From: an uncultured Peptoniphilus sp.
GTDB lineage: Bacteria > Bacillota > Clostridia > Tissierellales > Peptoniphilaceae
Assembly: GCA_902489255.1 (NCBI GenBank)
Contig: CABTZF010000008.1
Coordinates: 1-58,315 of the forward strand
DNA length: 58,315 nt
Direction: 5' to 3'
Shown: one piece after another, positions 1-8,736 of the stretch
Layout of the letters: each line of letters begins with the position of its first letter
Position numbering within the stretch: the first letter of the stretch is position 1
Made by a program: the position numbers and the translations under genes
The notes under the pieces: model-generated
The model's database searches: none
What the model was told of the DNA's origin: nothing
What the model saw: the letters and a program-made list of their open reading frames with translations, nothing else

Positions 1-44
1 AGAGACTCGAGCTAACGAGCCTCCCCAATATTTGACATAGAGCC
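1..44 (-). repeat. Terminal inverted repeat of an IS-like element (left copy)
   Basis: Read on the minus strand this begins GGCTCTATGTCAAATATTGG and ends GAGTCTCT. It matches 58187-58230 in opposite orientation at 42 of 44 positions. The GGCTCTTTGTCAA-like start resembles the termini of ISL3-family elements as I remember them. The element body would lie to the left, outside the window, and no transposase is visible. Family assignment is inference; the repeat itself is seen directly. Confidence 0.75.
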
Positions 45-73
45 ATTTTAAAGCTCATGAAATAAAAAAGCCA

Positions 74-90
74 GAGCATGTAAAATGCTC
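74..90 (-). terminator. Putative terminator downstream of rarA
   Basis: GAGCAT/ATGCTC stem with a 5-nt loop, followed on the minus strand by TGGC and six T residues. It would end the ftsZ-nrdR-rarA transcript about 135 bp after the rarA stop. The stem is short, so this is a moderate call. The rest of 91-225 is AT-rich and holds nothing I recognise. Confidence 0.45.
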
Positions 91-225
91 CGACAAAAAA
101 TTTCTAATAGCTTATTTTATTAAATTAACAAAATATTCCTTCAAATAATTTCTAGTCTTTTGAGAATTATATAAAAAATTATTATTCTAGTGAAAGAATA
201 CTTTTATCTAAATATATATTTTTTT

Positions 226-1530
226 CTATTCTTTTATTTTATTTAAATATTCAAGTATATTTTTTTCATAGCCAATATTTTTAGGTCTATAATATTCCTT
301 ATTTTGAAACTCATGAGGTAAATATTCCTGATTTACATATGAATTCTTATAATCATGCGGATATAAATACTTTTCGTTTGTTTTATTTGCCGGATTATTA
401 GGATCTCTCAGGTAGGTTGGAATTGTGCCGTGCTCACCTTTTCTTACATCTTCAATAGCTTCATTTATTCCAACATAACTTGCGTTGGATTTGGGAGATG
501 ATGCAAGATAGGTTGTGCATTGGGCTAAAATTATCCTGGCTTCTGGCATCCCCACAGCATTAATATTTTGAAAACACGCTGATGCTACAACCATACCCAA
601 CGGATTTGCATTCCCAACATCCTCTGATGCAGATATTATAAGTCTTCTGGCAATAAATTTTATATCTTCACCGGCTTCTAACATCTTTGCCAAATAATAT
701 AAAGCAGCATTTGCATCCGACCCTCTTATTGACTTAATAAAAGCTGAAATTGTATCATAATGCTCATTAGCTCCATTATCATAAATAAGATTTTTTTTCT
801 GCATTGAATTTTCCATATCTTCCAATGTCAGTTTTAATGAATCACCTGTTTTTTCAGTTGAAAGGATAGCAATTTCCAGCGAGTTTAAAATAAATCTCCC
901 ATCTCCTGATGCATTTCTAATTAAAAAATCTCTAGCTTCTTTTGATAATTCTATATTTAATTTGCCAAAGCCCCTAACTTTATCAGTAAGGGCCCTATCA
1001 ATAAGTTTATTAAGTTCTTCATTATTTAAGGCTACAAAATTTAAAATCTTCATTCTTGATATAAGAGCCTTATTAATTTCAAAATATGGATTTTCAGTAG
1101 TTGCTCCGATTAAAATAATAATTCCCTTCTCAACATAGGGTAGAAGTGCATCTTGTTGAGTTTTATTAAATCTGTGAATCTCATCTATGAAGACTATAGT
1201 TTCAATGTTTGAAAATTTAAAATTATCTTCAGCTGTTTGTAAAACTTCTCTTAATTCTTTAATATTTGAAGTAACTGCGGAAAGTTCCACAAAATTTTTA
1301 TTAGTAATATTTGCTATTATTTTAGCCAATGTTGTCTTTCCGACTCCGGGCGGTCCATAAAATAACATAGATGTGATTCTGTCGCTTTTTATAAGTCTAG
1401 TGAGAAATTTACCCGGTCCTAAAATGTGAGTTTGCCCGACAAATTCTTCTAGATTTATAGGTCTACACCTATCTGCCAAGGGTGCTTTATTTTCTAAATT
1501 TTTTTGCATATTTAAGTCAAACAGATTCAT
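226..1530 (-). CDS. rarA: Replication-associated recombination protein A (RarA/MgsA AAA+ ATPase)
   Basis: A 434-residue AAA+ ATPase of the RarA/MgsA/WRNIP1 family, which acts at stalled replication forks. Visible motifs: Walker A GPPGVGKT (59-66), Walker B IVFIDEIHR (112-120), sensor-1 GATTENP (142-148), then the C-terminal lid and tetramerisation region (GMPEARIILAQ, PTYLRDPNNP). Length is normal for the family. The ATG overlaps the nrdR stop (ATGA), and no strong Shine-Dalgarno precedes it, so translation is probably coupled to nrdR. The role is known for the family; nothing in the sequence suggests a change of function. Confidence 0.95.
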   Translation of the reverse strand: MNLFDLNMQKNLENKAPLADRCRPINLEEFVGQTHILGPGKFLTRLIKSDRITSMLFYGPPGVGKTTLAKIIANITNKNFVELSAVTSNIKELREVLQTAEDNFKFSNIETIVFIDEIHRFNKTQQDALLPYVEKGIIILIGATTENPYFEINKALISRMKILNFVALNNEELNKLIDRALTDKVRGFGKLNIELSKEARDFLIRNASGDGRFILNSLEIAILSTEKTGDSLKLTLEDMENSMQKKNLIYDNGANEHYDTISAFIKSIRGSDANAALYYLAKMLEAGEDIKFIARRLIISASEDVGNANPLGMVVASACFQNINAVGMPEARIILAQCTTYLASSPKSNASYVGINEAIEDVRKGEHGTIPTYLRDPNNPANKTNEKYLYPHDYKNSYVNQEYLPHEFQNKEYYRPKNIGYEKNILEYLNKIKE

Positions 1531-1979
1531 TTTTTATTCAATATCTTTTCCAATTCATCAACAAAGCTTTGCAGATCTTTAAATTCTCTATATACAGAAG
1601 CGAATCGTACATAAGATACCTCATCTAAATTTTTTAGCTCTTCCATTACCATCTCACCAATTTCTCTTGAAGAGACTTCTTTTTTCATGGTATTTTGAAT
1701 TTTCTTTTCTATCCTATCTACTGCGTTTTCAATATCTTCTCTTGAAACGGGCCTTTTTTCGCATGATTTAATCATACCATTAATAATCTTATCTCTGTCG
1801 AAGGCTTGCCTTGTATCATCTTTTTTTATTACCATAATAGGTGAGGATTCAATTTTTTCATAGGTTGTAAACCTACCCTTACACTTTATACATTCTCTTC
1901 TTCTTCTAATGGTATTATCTTCAGTTGGCCTTGAATCAATAACTTTTGATTCTTGATGTGAACAAAATGGGCATTTCAT
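1527..1979 (-). CDS. nrdR: Transcriptional repressor NrdR
   Basis: A 150-residue NrdR, the zinc-finger/ATP-cone repressor of ribonucleotide reductase genes. The N-terminal zinc ribbon has C3-x2-C6 and C30-x2-C33. The ATP cone follows from about residue 48 (PIMVIKKDDTRQAFDRDKI). It starts 57 bp after the ftsZ stop with AGGAAGG as ribosome site and overlaps rarA by 4 bp. No NrdR boxes or nrd genes were noticed here, so its targets lie elsewhere. Confidence 0.95.
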   Translation of the reverse strand: MKCPFCSHQESKVIDSRPTEDNTIRRRRECIKCKGRFTTYEKIESSPIMVIKKDDTRQAFDRDKIINGMIKSCEKRPVSREDIENAVDRIEKKIQNTMKKEVSSREIGEMVMEELKNLDEVSYVRFASVYREFKDLQSFVDELEKILNKK

Positions 1980-2001
1980 AAATTACCTTCCTAAATAAAT
2001 A

Positions 2002-2021
2002 GAGCGGATAGAAATCCGCTC
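2002..2021 (-). terminator. Hairpin between ftsZ and nrdR
   Basis: Perfect 8-bp stem GAGCGGAT/ATCCGCTC with a 4-nt loop, followed on the minus strand by TATTTATTT. The broken U tract suggests an attenuating rather than full terminator, so some transcripts probably continue into nrdR-rarA. Confidence 0.5.
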
Positions 2022-2036
2022 GCTTAAAAAAAATAA

Positions 2037-3113
2037 TTATTTATTTCTATTTACTCTTAAGAATGATGGGATTTTCAATTCACCATTATCTTCTTCACTA
2101 TCTTTTATATTTTTAGCAACAAGTTTAGCTTTTCCTTTATTTTCTTTAGCTTCATCCTTATATTGATCAAATTCAGTTGCAATAACTGTAATCTTAACTT
2201 GATCTTTAAGAGATTCGTCAATACCTGCACCAAAAATTATATTAGCATCTTCATCTACACATTCACGAATAAGATCGGCTGCTTCATTTACTTCAAATAT
2301 TCCAAGGTCATTACCTGCAGTAATATTAAGTAATACTGATTTTGCACCTTCTATGGACGTTTCTAGTAATGGTGAATTTATAGCAAGTTTTGCTGCTTCT
2401 GTTGCCCTATCATCCCCTGATGCAATTCCTATTCCCATATGTGCGATTCCCTTATCATACATAATTGTTTTAACATCAGCAAAATCAAGATTAATAAGAT
2501 TCGGTACAGAGATTAAATCAGAAATTCCTTGAATACCTTGTTTTAATATTTCATCAGCCATTTCAAAAGCTTCTGAAAAACTTGTTTTTTTGTCAGAAAT
2601 ACTTAATAGTCTATCATTTGGTATTATTACCAAAGTATCAACTTTATCTTTTAATGATGAAATACCCTTTTCTGCAGACTTAGACCTCTTAAATCCTTCA
2701 AAAGCAAAAGGTTTTGTTACTACACCTACGGTAAGTAGTCCAAGTTCTTTAGCAACTTGTGCAATTACAGGAGCTGCTCCCGTTCCTGTTCCTCCACCCA
2801 TTCCGGCAGTAATAAATACCATATCAGCTCCTTGTAGGGCTTCTTTAATTTCATCAATTGATTCTTCAGCTGATTCTTGACCAACTTCCGGATTAGCACC
2901 TGCACCAAGTCCTTTTGTTACTTTCTCGCCAATTTGAATTTTATTATCTGCTAAGGAAGATTTAAGCGCTTGTCTATCAGTATTGAAAGCATAAAATTCA
3001 ACGCCCTTAATTCCTGCACTTATCATTCTGTTTACAGCATTAGTACCGCCACCACCGACGCCAACAACTTTAATCTTGGCAAAATCATCATGATCCATAT
3101 CAAATTCTAACAT
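2037..3113 (-). CDS. ftsZ: Cell division protein FtsZ
   Basis: A 358-residue tubulin-like GTPase that polymerises into the Z ring. Seen: the N-terminal GVGGGGTNAVNRM nucleotide motif (18-30), the tubulin signature GGGTGTG (107-113), and the C-terminal peptide KIPSFLRVNRNK that normally binds partners. An upstream in-frame ATG (3128) lies within the run ATGAGGAGG; that AGGAGG is the ribosome site for the ATG at 3113 (6-nt spacing), so I use 3113. It is the last division gene of the dcw cluster. ftsA, often just upstream of ftsZ, is absent; about 180 bp of noncoding sequence with a likely promoter separates ftsZ from ftsQ. Confidence 0.97.
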   Translation of the reverse strand: MLEFDMDHDDFAKIKVVGVGGGGTNAVNRMISAGIKGVEFYAFNTDRQALKSSLADNKIQIGEKVTKGLGAGANPEVGQESAEESIDEIKEALQGADMVFITAGMGGGTGTGAAPVIAQVAKELGLLTVGVVTKPFAFEGFKRSKSAEKGISSLKDKVDTLVIIPNDRLLSISDKKTSFSEAFEMADEILKQGIQGISDLISVPNLINLDFADVKTIMYDKGIAHMGIGIASGDDRATEAAKLAINSPLLETSIEGAKSVLLNITAGNDLGIFEVNEAADLIRECVDEDANIIFGAGIDESLKDQVKITVIATEFDQYKDEAKENKGKAKLVAKNIKDSEEDNGELKIPSFLRVNRNK

Positions 3114-3171
3114 ATATATCCTCCTCATATAATAAAAATACTTATAGTCTATTTCAGATTATTCTTTGCAT

Positions 3172-3208
3172 TAATCTTATTTTATAGAAAATCTGTCAAA
3201 TAGTCAAC
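3172..3208 (-). promoter_or_regulatory. Putative ftsZ promoter region
   Basis: On the minus strand TTGACT (3203-3208) and a consensus -35 TTGACA (3195-3200) sit upstream of TATAAA/TAAAAA (3180-3187) and TAAGAT. No single pair has ideal spacing and sequence (15-17 bp, 4-5 matches), so the exact promoter is unclear. The 178-bp gap before ftsZ and the two -35-like hexamers support independent transcription of ftsZ. Confidence 0.35.
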
Positions 3209-3291
3209 AACAAAGTCTTATTTTCGATATTTTAAGCCCCTTATAAATCTTCATTAAATTTTTTAATGGCGTATTATAAACCGCTAGTAAT

Positions 3292-4095
3292 TTAATTAGA
3301 ATCTTTTTTATCAAAAATGTCTTCTTCTTTAGTATCCGTTTCTACAACAATTGGATTTTCAGATTTTTCCATTTGTATATAACTAACATTTTTTCCGGTG
3401 TTTTTTATATCTTGTAATATTAATTTTAACATATTTAACTTATATTCGATATTACTATATGACCCAAATTCTACTTTTATACCCTCAACTGTTTCAAATG
3501 TAGCTACCGAATCAAGTAGTTTTATTGATTTTATATTGCCCTCTAAGTTAAATTTTTTATCCCTTAATTTGTTTAGAAGTTCTATCTTATCAACCGAATC
3601 TTTATCCTGTAGAATATAGTCGCCGACATTAAAATTTTCTATATCAACTCCATATAGATCAATCAAATTTGAATTTTTACTTGTTGATTTTTCCAATATT
3701 CTGAAATTCTCATCAATTAAATTAAATTCTTTTTTTTGAATTTGATAATAGGGATTTCTTTCTTCAATTTTAATACTTAAAGTTCCGCCCAGCTTGAAAT
3801 TCATCTTTACATTTTTTACATAGGCTATCGTCTTAATACTTTTTATTCTATTTTTTTTTGATATGTTATAATATTTTTCCCCTATATTGAGCTTAGATTT
3901 TTTTAATATTTCTTCTCTCTTAACTTTATTTATACCGCTTACATTAATATCTTTAATTTTAAATAGTACAGAATGTTTAATTGCAAATATTATTAAGAAA
4001 ATAACTGAAAAAAAGATAAAAAATCTGGAGATTATTCTAATAATTTTCCTTAATTTTCTATTTCTTCTTTTTCTAACTTTTTCTATTTTCTTCAT
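3292..4095 (-). CDS. ftsQ: Cell division protein FtsQ/DivIB
   Basis: A 267-residue bitopic membrane protein of the FtsQ/DivIB family, part of the FtsQ-FtsL-FtsB divisome subcomplex. A strongly basic cytosolic tail (1-20) precedes one membrane segment (about 22-40). A POTRA-type domain follows directly (FKIKDINVSGINKVKREEIL, about 45-115), then the beta domain with KIEERNPYYQI. Location just after murG is the usual dcw position. The C-terminal acidic tail (TKEEDIFDKKDSN) is typical of Gram-positive DivIB. Ribosome site GAGTGAT. Confidence 0.9.
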   Translation of the reverse strand: MKKIEKVRKRRNRKLRKIIRIISRFFIFFSVIFLIIFAIKHSVLFKIKDINVSGINKVKREEILKKSKLNIGEKYYNISKKNRIKSIKTIAYVKNVKMNFKLGGTLSIKIEERNPYYQIQKKEFNLIDENFRILEKSTSKNSNLIDLYGVDIENFNVGDYILQDKDSVDKIELLNKLRDKKFNLEGNIKSIKLLDSVATFETVEGIKVEFGSYSNIEYKLNMLKLILQDIKNTGKNVSYIQMEKSENPIVVETDTKEEDIFDKKDSN

Positions 4096-4107
4096 AACAT
4101 CACTCGT

Positions 4108-5190
4108 TTATATTAATTTAATAATTTCATTAACAATTTCTTCAACAGCCTTAGGATTCCCTATCTTCTTAGAATTTTCCGCCATCATTTTTCTGTAACT
4201 GTCATTATTTATAATTTCTTCTATAGTATCAAATAAAAGTTTTCCTGTTAACTTATCTTCAGTTATTACAATGCTTGCATTTTTATCCTTGTAAGAGTTC
4301 GCATTAAAAACTTGATGGTTCCCCGCAGTATAAGCCTTAGGTATTAAGATTGATGCAAGTCCTACGGCTGAAATTTCTGCCAAAGTCATTGCAGAAGAAG
4401 ATGCTATAACTAAATCAGCAGCCATCAGATACTTCGGTACTTCAAATGAGTAGTCTAATATTTTTACATTTTCGGGTATATCAACATTCTTAATAAAATC
4501 TTCATAATGTTCTCTGCCTGTTACATGAACTAATTTAAAATCTATTTTAAAGTTTTTTTGTAAAATTTCTTTAATCGCTTCATTAGTAGATTCTTGTCCA
4601 CCGCTTCCGCCAAACGAAAATACAAATTTTTCATTATTATCTAATTTTAACTCATTTCTTGCCTTATTTCTATCAATATGTAAAAAATCATTTCTGATTG
4701 GATTTCCTGTAAAAATTATATTAGGATTTTTAAAATATTTTTTAGCTTCTTTGAAATTTAAAAAAATTAAATCTGCTTTTTTAGATAAAAATCTGTTTGT
4801 TTTGCCCGGATAAGCATTTTGTTCTTGTATTATTGTCATTATACCTTTTTGTTGGGCCTTTAAAACGATTGGGCAGCAGACATATCCACCGGTTCCTATA
4901 ACAATATCAGGTTTAAACTCATCAATAATTTTATTGCTTTCATTTAATCCTCTCATTAAATTTACCATTGTTATTATAATTTCCTTATTAATCTTTTTTC
5001 TTGGCAAACCGGATATATGAATTGGTTTAAATTCATATCCTTTTTTTGTAACAAGTTCCTCCTCGAGTGAATCTTTTTTCCCTACATAAAGTATTTCCGC
5101 TTCTTTATCTTTTCTTTTTAACTCGTCACAAATAGCCAAGGCAGGGTAAATATGCCCGCCGGTGCCTCCCCCGCTTAATATATATCTCAT
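4108..5190 (-). CDS. murG: UDP-GlcNAc:undecaprenyl-PP-MurNAc-pentapeptide transferase MurG
   Basis: A 360-residue GT28 glycosyltransferase that converts lipid I to lipid II at the inner face of the membrane. The N-terminal glycine loop SGGGTGGHIYPALA (6-19) and the second loop FGGSGGQES (193-201) are intact, and the donor-site stretch AGNHQVFNA is present near residue 285. Start is fixed by GGGAGG 6 nt upstream. The start overlaps the ftsW stop (ATGA). Confidence 0.96.
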   Translation of the reverse strand: MRYILSGGGTGGHIYPALAICDELKRKDKEAEILYVGKKDSLEEELVTKKGYEFKPIHISGLPRKKINKEIIITMVNLMRGLNESNKIIDEFKPDIVIGTGGYVCCPIVLKAQQKGIMTIIQEQNAYPGKTNRFLSKKADLIFLNFKEAKKYFKNPNIIFTGNPIRNDFLHIDRNKARNELKLDNNEKFVFSFGGSGGQESTNEAIKEILQKNFKIDFKLVHVTGREHYEDFIKNVDIPENVKILDYSFEVPKYLMAADLVIASSSAMTLAEISAVGLASILIPKAYTAGNHQVFNANSYKDKNASIVITEDKLTGKLLFDTIEEIINNDSYRKMMAENSKKIGNPKAVEEIVNEIIKLI

Positions 5191-6314
5191 TGATTTCCTC
5201 CCTTTGAAATTTTTAATAACAAACCGATTGCAGCCATACTCATAACAAGAGCAGTACCCCCATAAGAAATGAAAGGCAGAGTGATACCTGTAACTGGCAA
5301 AATTTTACATGTAACACCAATATTAAAAAATGCTTGAATTCCTAAATATGTTGTCAATCCTATCGCTGTAAATTTATAAAATAAATCATCTGTATCGGTT
5401 GCTATTTTAAAACCCCTATAAATTAAAATAATATATAGAAAAATTAAAAATGTTGCACCGACAAATCCAAATTCCTCACATATTACTGAAAAAATAAAAT
5501 CTGTATGGGCTTCCGGTAAATTTGCATATTTTTGTTTTGATTGAAAAAATCCGCTTCCTGTATAGCCGCCAAGAGCAATAGCATATAGGGATTGAGTAAT
5601 CTGATATAAATCATCGCTTAAGTCCTGTCCTGAGGATGAAAAAAGACCTATTATTCTCTCTCTTCTAAATTTACTCCCAGGACCCATTAAGATTACTGCC
5701 ATTACTCCAATACCTACAATTAAGATAATAATAAACTCTTTTTTTGATATTCCTGCAGATGTAAACATGGCAAATAATGCAACACCTATTACTACTGCCG
5801 TTGAGAAGTCCTTTACCATAATTGGAAGTATTGAGAATCCCATTATTACCAAAATAGTAACAAAAATTGAATCTTCTCTGATTTTATTAAAATTGTTTGC
5901 CAAAAACTTAGCTAAGTAAACAATTGATGCAACTTTCAAAAGGTCTGAAGGTTGAAAAGCAAAAATTTCTCTTCCGGCTCTTTCTATCTTTATCCACCTA
6001 ACTTGTCCATTTACCAATTTACCCATAGGTGTCCACAATAAAAAAATCAATAGAATACTAACTATATATATCCAGTTAATATTTTTTTTTATAAACTCTT
6101 TATCAACTCTTAAAATAAATAAAATCGTAAAAATGCCCAATAACATCCAAACCATTTGTCTTTTAAGATAATAAAATCTACCAACATTATATTTAATTGT
6201 TGTGGGAAATGATGCAGACGCAACTGCAAGTAGTCCAAAAATAATAAGTGTAATTACATCAAGTAAAAGAATTAAATCAACTTCTTTTATCTGATTTTTT
6301 ATTTTTAATTTCAA
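5187..6314 (-). CDS. ftsW: SEDS-family peptidoglycan polymerase FtsW
   Basis: A 375-residue polytopic protein (about ten membrane segments) of the SEDS family, the division-specific glycan polymerase that works with the class B PBP. The conserved loop GGYTGSGFFQSKQKYANLPEAH-like stretch (roughly 230-260) and C-terminal PFISYGGTALV are diagnostic. It lies between murD and murG, which argues for FtsW over RodA. Translation starts at TTG, overlapping the murD stop as TTGA, with AAGGAG 8 nt upstream; no better ATG is available. Confidence 0.93.
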   Translation of the reverse strand: MKLKIKNQIKEVDLILLLDVITLIIFGLLAVASASFPTTIKYNVGRFYYLKRQMVWMLLGIFTILFILRVDKEFIKKNINWIYIVSILLIFLLWTPMGKLVNGQVRWIKIERAGREIFAFQPSDLLKVASIVYLAKFLANNFNKIREDSIFVTILVIMGFSILPIMVKDFSTAVVIGVALFAMFTSAGISKKEFIIILIVGIGVMAVILMGPGSKFRRERIIGLFSSSGQDLSDDLYQITQSLYAIALGGYTGSGFFQSKQKYANLPEAHTDFIFSVICEEFGFVGATFLIFLYIILIYRGFKIATDTDDLFYKFTAIGLTTYLGIQAFFNIGVTCKILPVTGITLPFISYGGTALVMSMAAIGLLLKISKGGNQ

Positions 6315-7630
6315 GAGAATAGCTCCTTAACAATTTTTTTGAAATGTTCTCCTCTTTCTTCATAAGAATTATACATATCCCAAGATGCGCATGCAGGTGA
6401 AAGAAGTATAGAATCTCCAACCTTTGCAAAGTTTTGTGCCAAATTTACTGCCGCCAGTAAATCTTTCACTATATATACTTCTATATTGTTAGTCTTTGCA
6501 GCTTTTGCCATTTTGGGTGCTGTTTGTCCAAATAGAATTAAGCATTTTAAATAAGGGGAAATTTCTTTCATTAAGATATTAAATTCACTCCCCTTATCAT
6601 ATCCGCCGCCGATAAGTAGAGTTTTATCCGGCATTGCCTTTACTGCAACAATAGTGGAGTCGGGATTGGTTCCCTTTGAATCATTATAGTAATTTACCCC
6701 ATTTATTTTTCCAATAAATTCAATTCTATGTTCTACACCGGAAAATAGTTTAATGCTTTGCCTTATAGTATCATTATCAACCCCACAAATTTTTGAAATA
6801 ATTATTGCTGCCATTACATTTTTAATATTGTGGATTCCTGGTATTATAATATCTTTAATGTCTATAATTTCTTCAATTTCATTATCATTAAAATAGATTT
6901 TATTGTTATCTAAATAGCAACCTTTAATATTTTTTTCTTTAATCGAGAAATAATATACTTTTGATTTTATTTCTTTTAAATCATTTCTGGATCTATCATC
7001 ATAATTTATAACTGCGAAGTCATCTTTATCTTGATTTGCAAATATTTTATATTTTGCTTTTCTATAATTATCTTCAGTTTTATGCCAATCGAGATGGTCC
7101 TTTGTCACATATGTTAACAGTGCAATTTTAGGTTTGAATTTAATAGTGTCCTCTAATTGAAATGATGAGGCTTCTATAACAATATAATCATTTTCATAAG
7201 CATCCAGGGCTATATCAGATATTCCTACGCCAATATTACCAACAACATAGGTTTTATAAAGCCTACTCAGTATTTGACCAACCAATGTTGTAGTAGTTGT
7301 CTTCCCGTTAGTTCCTGTAATGGCTATTAGATTTTTGCACCTACTAATGTTGTATGCAAATTCCAGATCACTCATAATTGTTATTCCCAATTCTCTTGCT
7401 TTCTCTAAAAGCGGATGAAATGGATATATGCCCGGACTTTTGATTATAAAATCAATGTATTTTAAGTCTTCATCTTTATAAACTACAAAATCTTCATTTA
7501 TTTCTTTTAAATTTAGATCCTTATTTTCGTCATAAACATAAACCTTACACGGCAACTTTTCAAGTGCCCTCAAACATGATTTTCCTGTTACCCCAAGGCC
7601 CAATACTAGGATTTTTTTATCTCTAAACAT
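6311..7630 (-). CDS. murD: UDP-MurNAc-L-alanine:D-glutamate ligase MurD
   Basis: A 439-residue Mur ligase that adds D-Glu to UDP-MurNAc-L-Ala in the cytoplasm. The N-terminal Rossmann domain begins with KILVLGLGVTGKSC. The ATP loop GTNGKTT is at 106-112, followed by the central-domain EASSFQLE and the C-terminal domain with NPDSTIVAVKAM and LLIGG. Ribosome site AGGAG lies 4 nt before the ATG and overlaps the mraY stop codon. Confidence 0.96.
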   Translation of the reverse strand: MFRDKKILVLGLGVTGKSCLRALEKLPCKVYVYDENKDLNLKEINEDFVVYKDEDLKYIDFIIKSPGIYPFHPLLEKARELGITIMSDLEFAYNISRCKNLIAITGTNGKTTTTTLVGQILSRLYKTYVVGNIGVGISDIALDAYENDYIVIEASSFQLEDTIKFKPKIALLTYVTKDHLDWHKTEDNYRKAKYKIFANQDKDDFAVINYDDRSRNDLKEIKSKVYYFSIKEKNIKGCYLDNNKIYFNDNEIEEIIDIKDIIIPGIHNIKNVMAAIIISKICGVDNDTIRQSIKLFSGVEHRIEFIGKINGVNYYNDSKGTNPDSTIVAVKAMPDKTLLIGGGYDKGSEFNILMKEISPYLKCLILFGQTAPKMAKAAKTNNIEVYIVKDLLAAVNLAQNFAKVGDSILLSPACASWDMYNSYEERGEHFKKIVKELFS

Positions 7631-7637
7631 AATACTC

Positions 7638-8588
7638 CTAAAAAATCATAAAATAAGCTACTATACAAAGTATCAACTCAGCTAAACAAAAAGTTAATAC
7701 AACTCTTTTTTCACTCCATCCCTTCTGTTCAAAATGATGATGGATTGGACTCATTAAAAAAACTCTCTTTCCCCTAGTTTTAAAACTTATAACTTGAATA
7801 ATTACAGAAAGTGTTTCGATAAAATAAATTCCACCTGCTACCGGAAGAATTAAAGGTAAATTTAATAATACAGCTACTGCGGAAACTGCACCTCCTAAAG
7901 CTAGTGACCCTGTATCTCCCATGAAAACTTTAGCAGGATATTTGTTATAATACAAAAATCCAAGTAAAGCTCCAATTAGGCACAGACAAAAACTGAAAAT
8001 TTCTATTTTCCCTAACTTATAGGCACAAATAGCAAAAAATCCCAAACAAATAATAGTTACACCACTTGACAAGCCATCAAGACCATCGGTTAAATTTACT
8101 GAATTTACTGTCCCCACAATAACAAAAAGTATAAATGGAATATATAGGATTCCAAAAGAAACATAGGTTTTTATAAAAGGTAAAAAAACTCCTGTGTGCA
8201 TATATCTGGAATTAAACTGATAATATAAAAGAATAATACTTACAAAAATTTGTAATAAAAGTTTTTGTAGGGCCGTCAGTCCTAAATTCCTTTTCTTTAC
8301 AACTTTTATATAATCATCAATAAATCCAACTGCTCCAAAACTTAGGGTTGAAAACAAAAGCATAAAAACCGCTAACTTAAAATTTCTAAATAAAATAGTT
8401 GTTAAAACTAATGTTGCAAGAAAAATTATTCCTCCCATTGTTGGAGTCCCGTTCTTTTTTAAATGTTCTCTTGGTCCATCTTCTCTTATGCTTTGGGATG
8501 CTTTTAATTTTCTTAATACCGGTATTAACAAATTCCCGATTAATAAAGAAATTATTAAATTAACTAATATTAGCTCAAAAGTTTTCAT
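7638..8588 (-). CDS. mraY: Phospho-MurNAc-pentapeptide transferase MraY
   Basis: A 316-residue integral membrane enzyme that makes lipid I from UDP-MurNAc-pentapeptide and undecaprenyl phosphate. Diagnostic motifs: GTPTMGG near 50, FIDDYIKV near 93, NLTDGLDGL near 170, VFMGDTGSLALGG near 225 and the PIHHHFE motif near 285. A start 12 nt upstream (8600) lacks a ribosome site, whereas GGTGA lies 5 nt before the ATG at 8588, so I use the latter. murF, normally between the PBP and mraY, is missing: 8589-8736 is noncoding AT-rich sequence. Confidence 0.95.
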   Translation of the reverse strand: MKTFELILVNLIISLLIGNLLIPVLRKLKASQSIREDGPREHLKKNGTPTMGGIIFLATLVLTTILFRNFKLAVFMLLFSTLSFGAVGFIDDYIKVVKKRNLGLTALQKLLLQIFVSIILLYYQFNSRYMHTGVFLPFIKTYVSFGILYIPFILFVIVGTVNSVNLTDGLDGLSSGVTIICLGFFAICAYKLGKIEIFSFCLCLIGALLGFLYYNKYPAKVFMGDTGSLALGGAVSAVAVLLNLPLILPVAGGIYFIETLSVIIQVISFKTRGKRVFLMSPIHHHFEQKGWSEKRVVLTFCLAELILCIVAYFMIF

Positions 8589-8736
8589 TTTAATCACCAT
8601 CTATTTTTAATGCTTTTTGTATAATCAATAGAATATTTTAATTTAATTTACTTTATAATTTTATTCAATCTATCTTATGAACTTAACCTTTAATTTTAAA
8701 TTATTATCTTTCTATTTAACTATTATCAAAATTTGC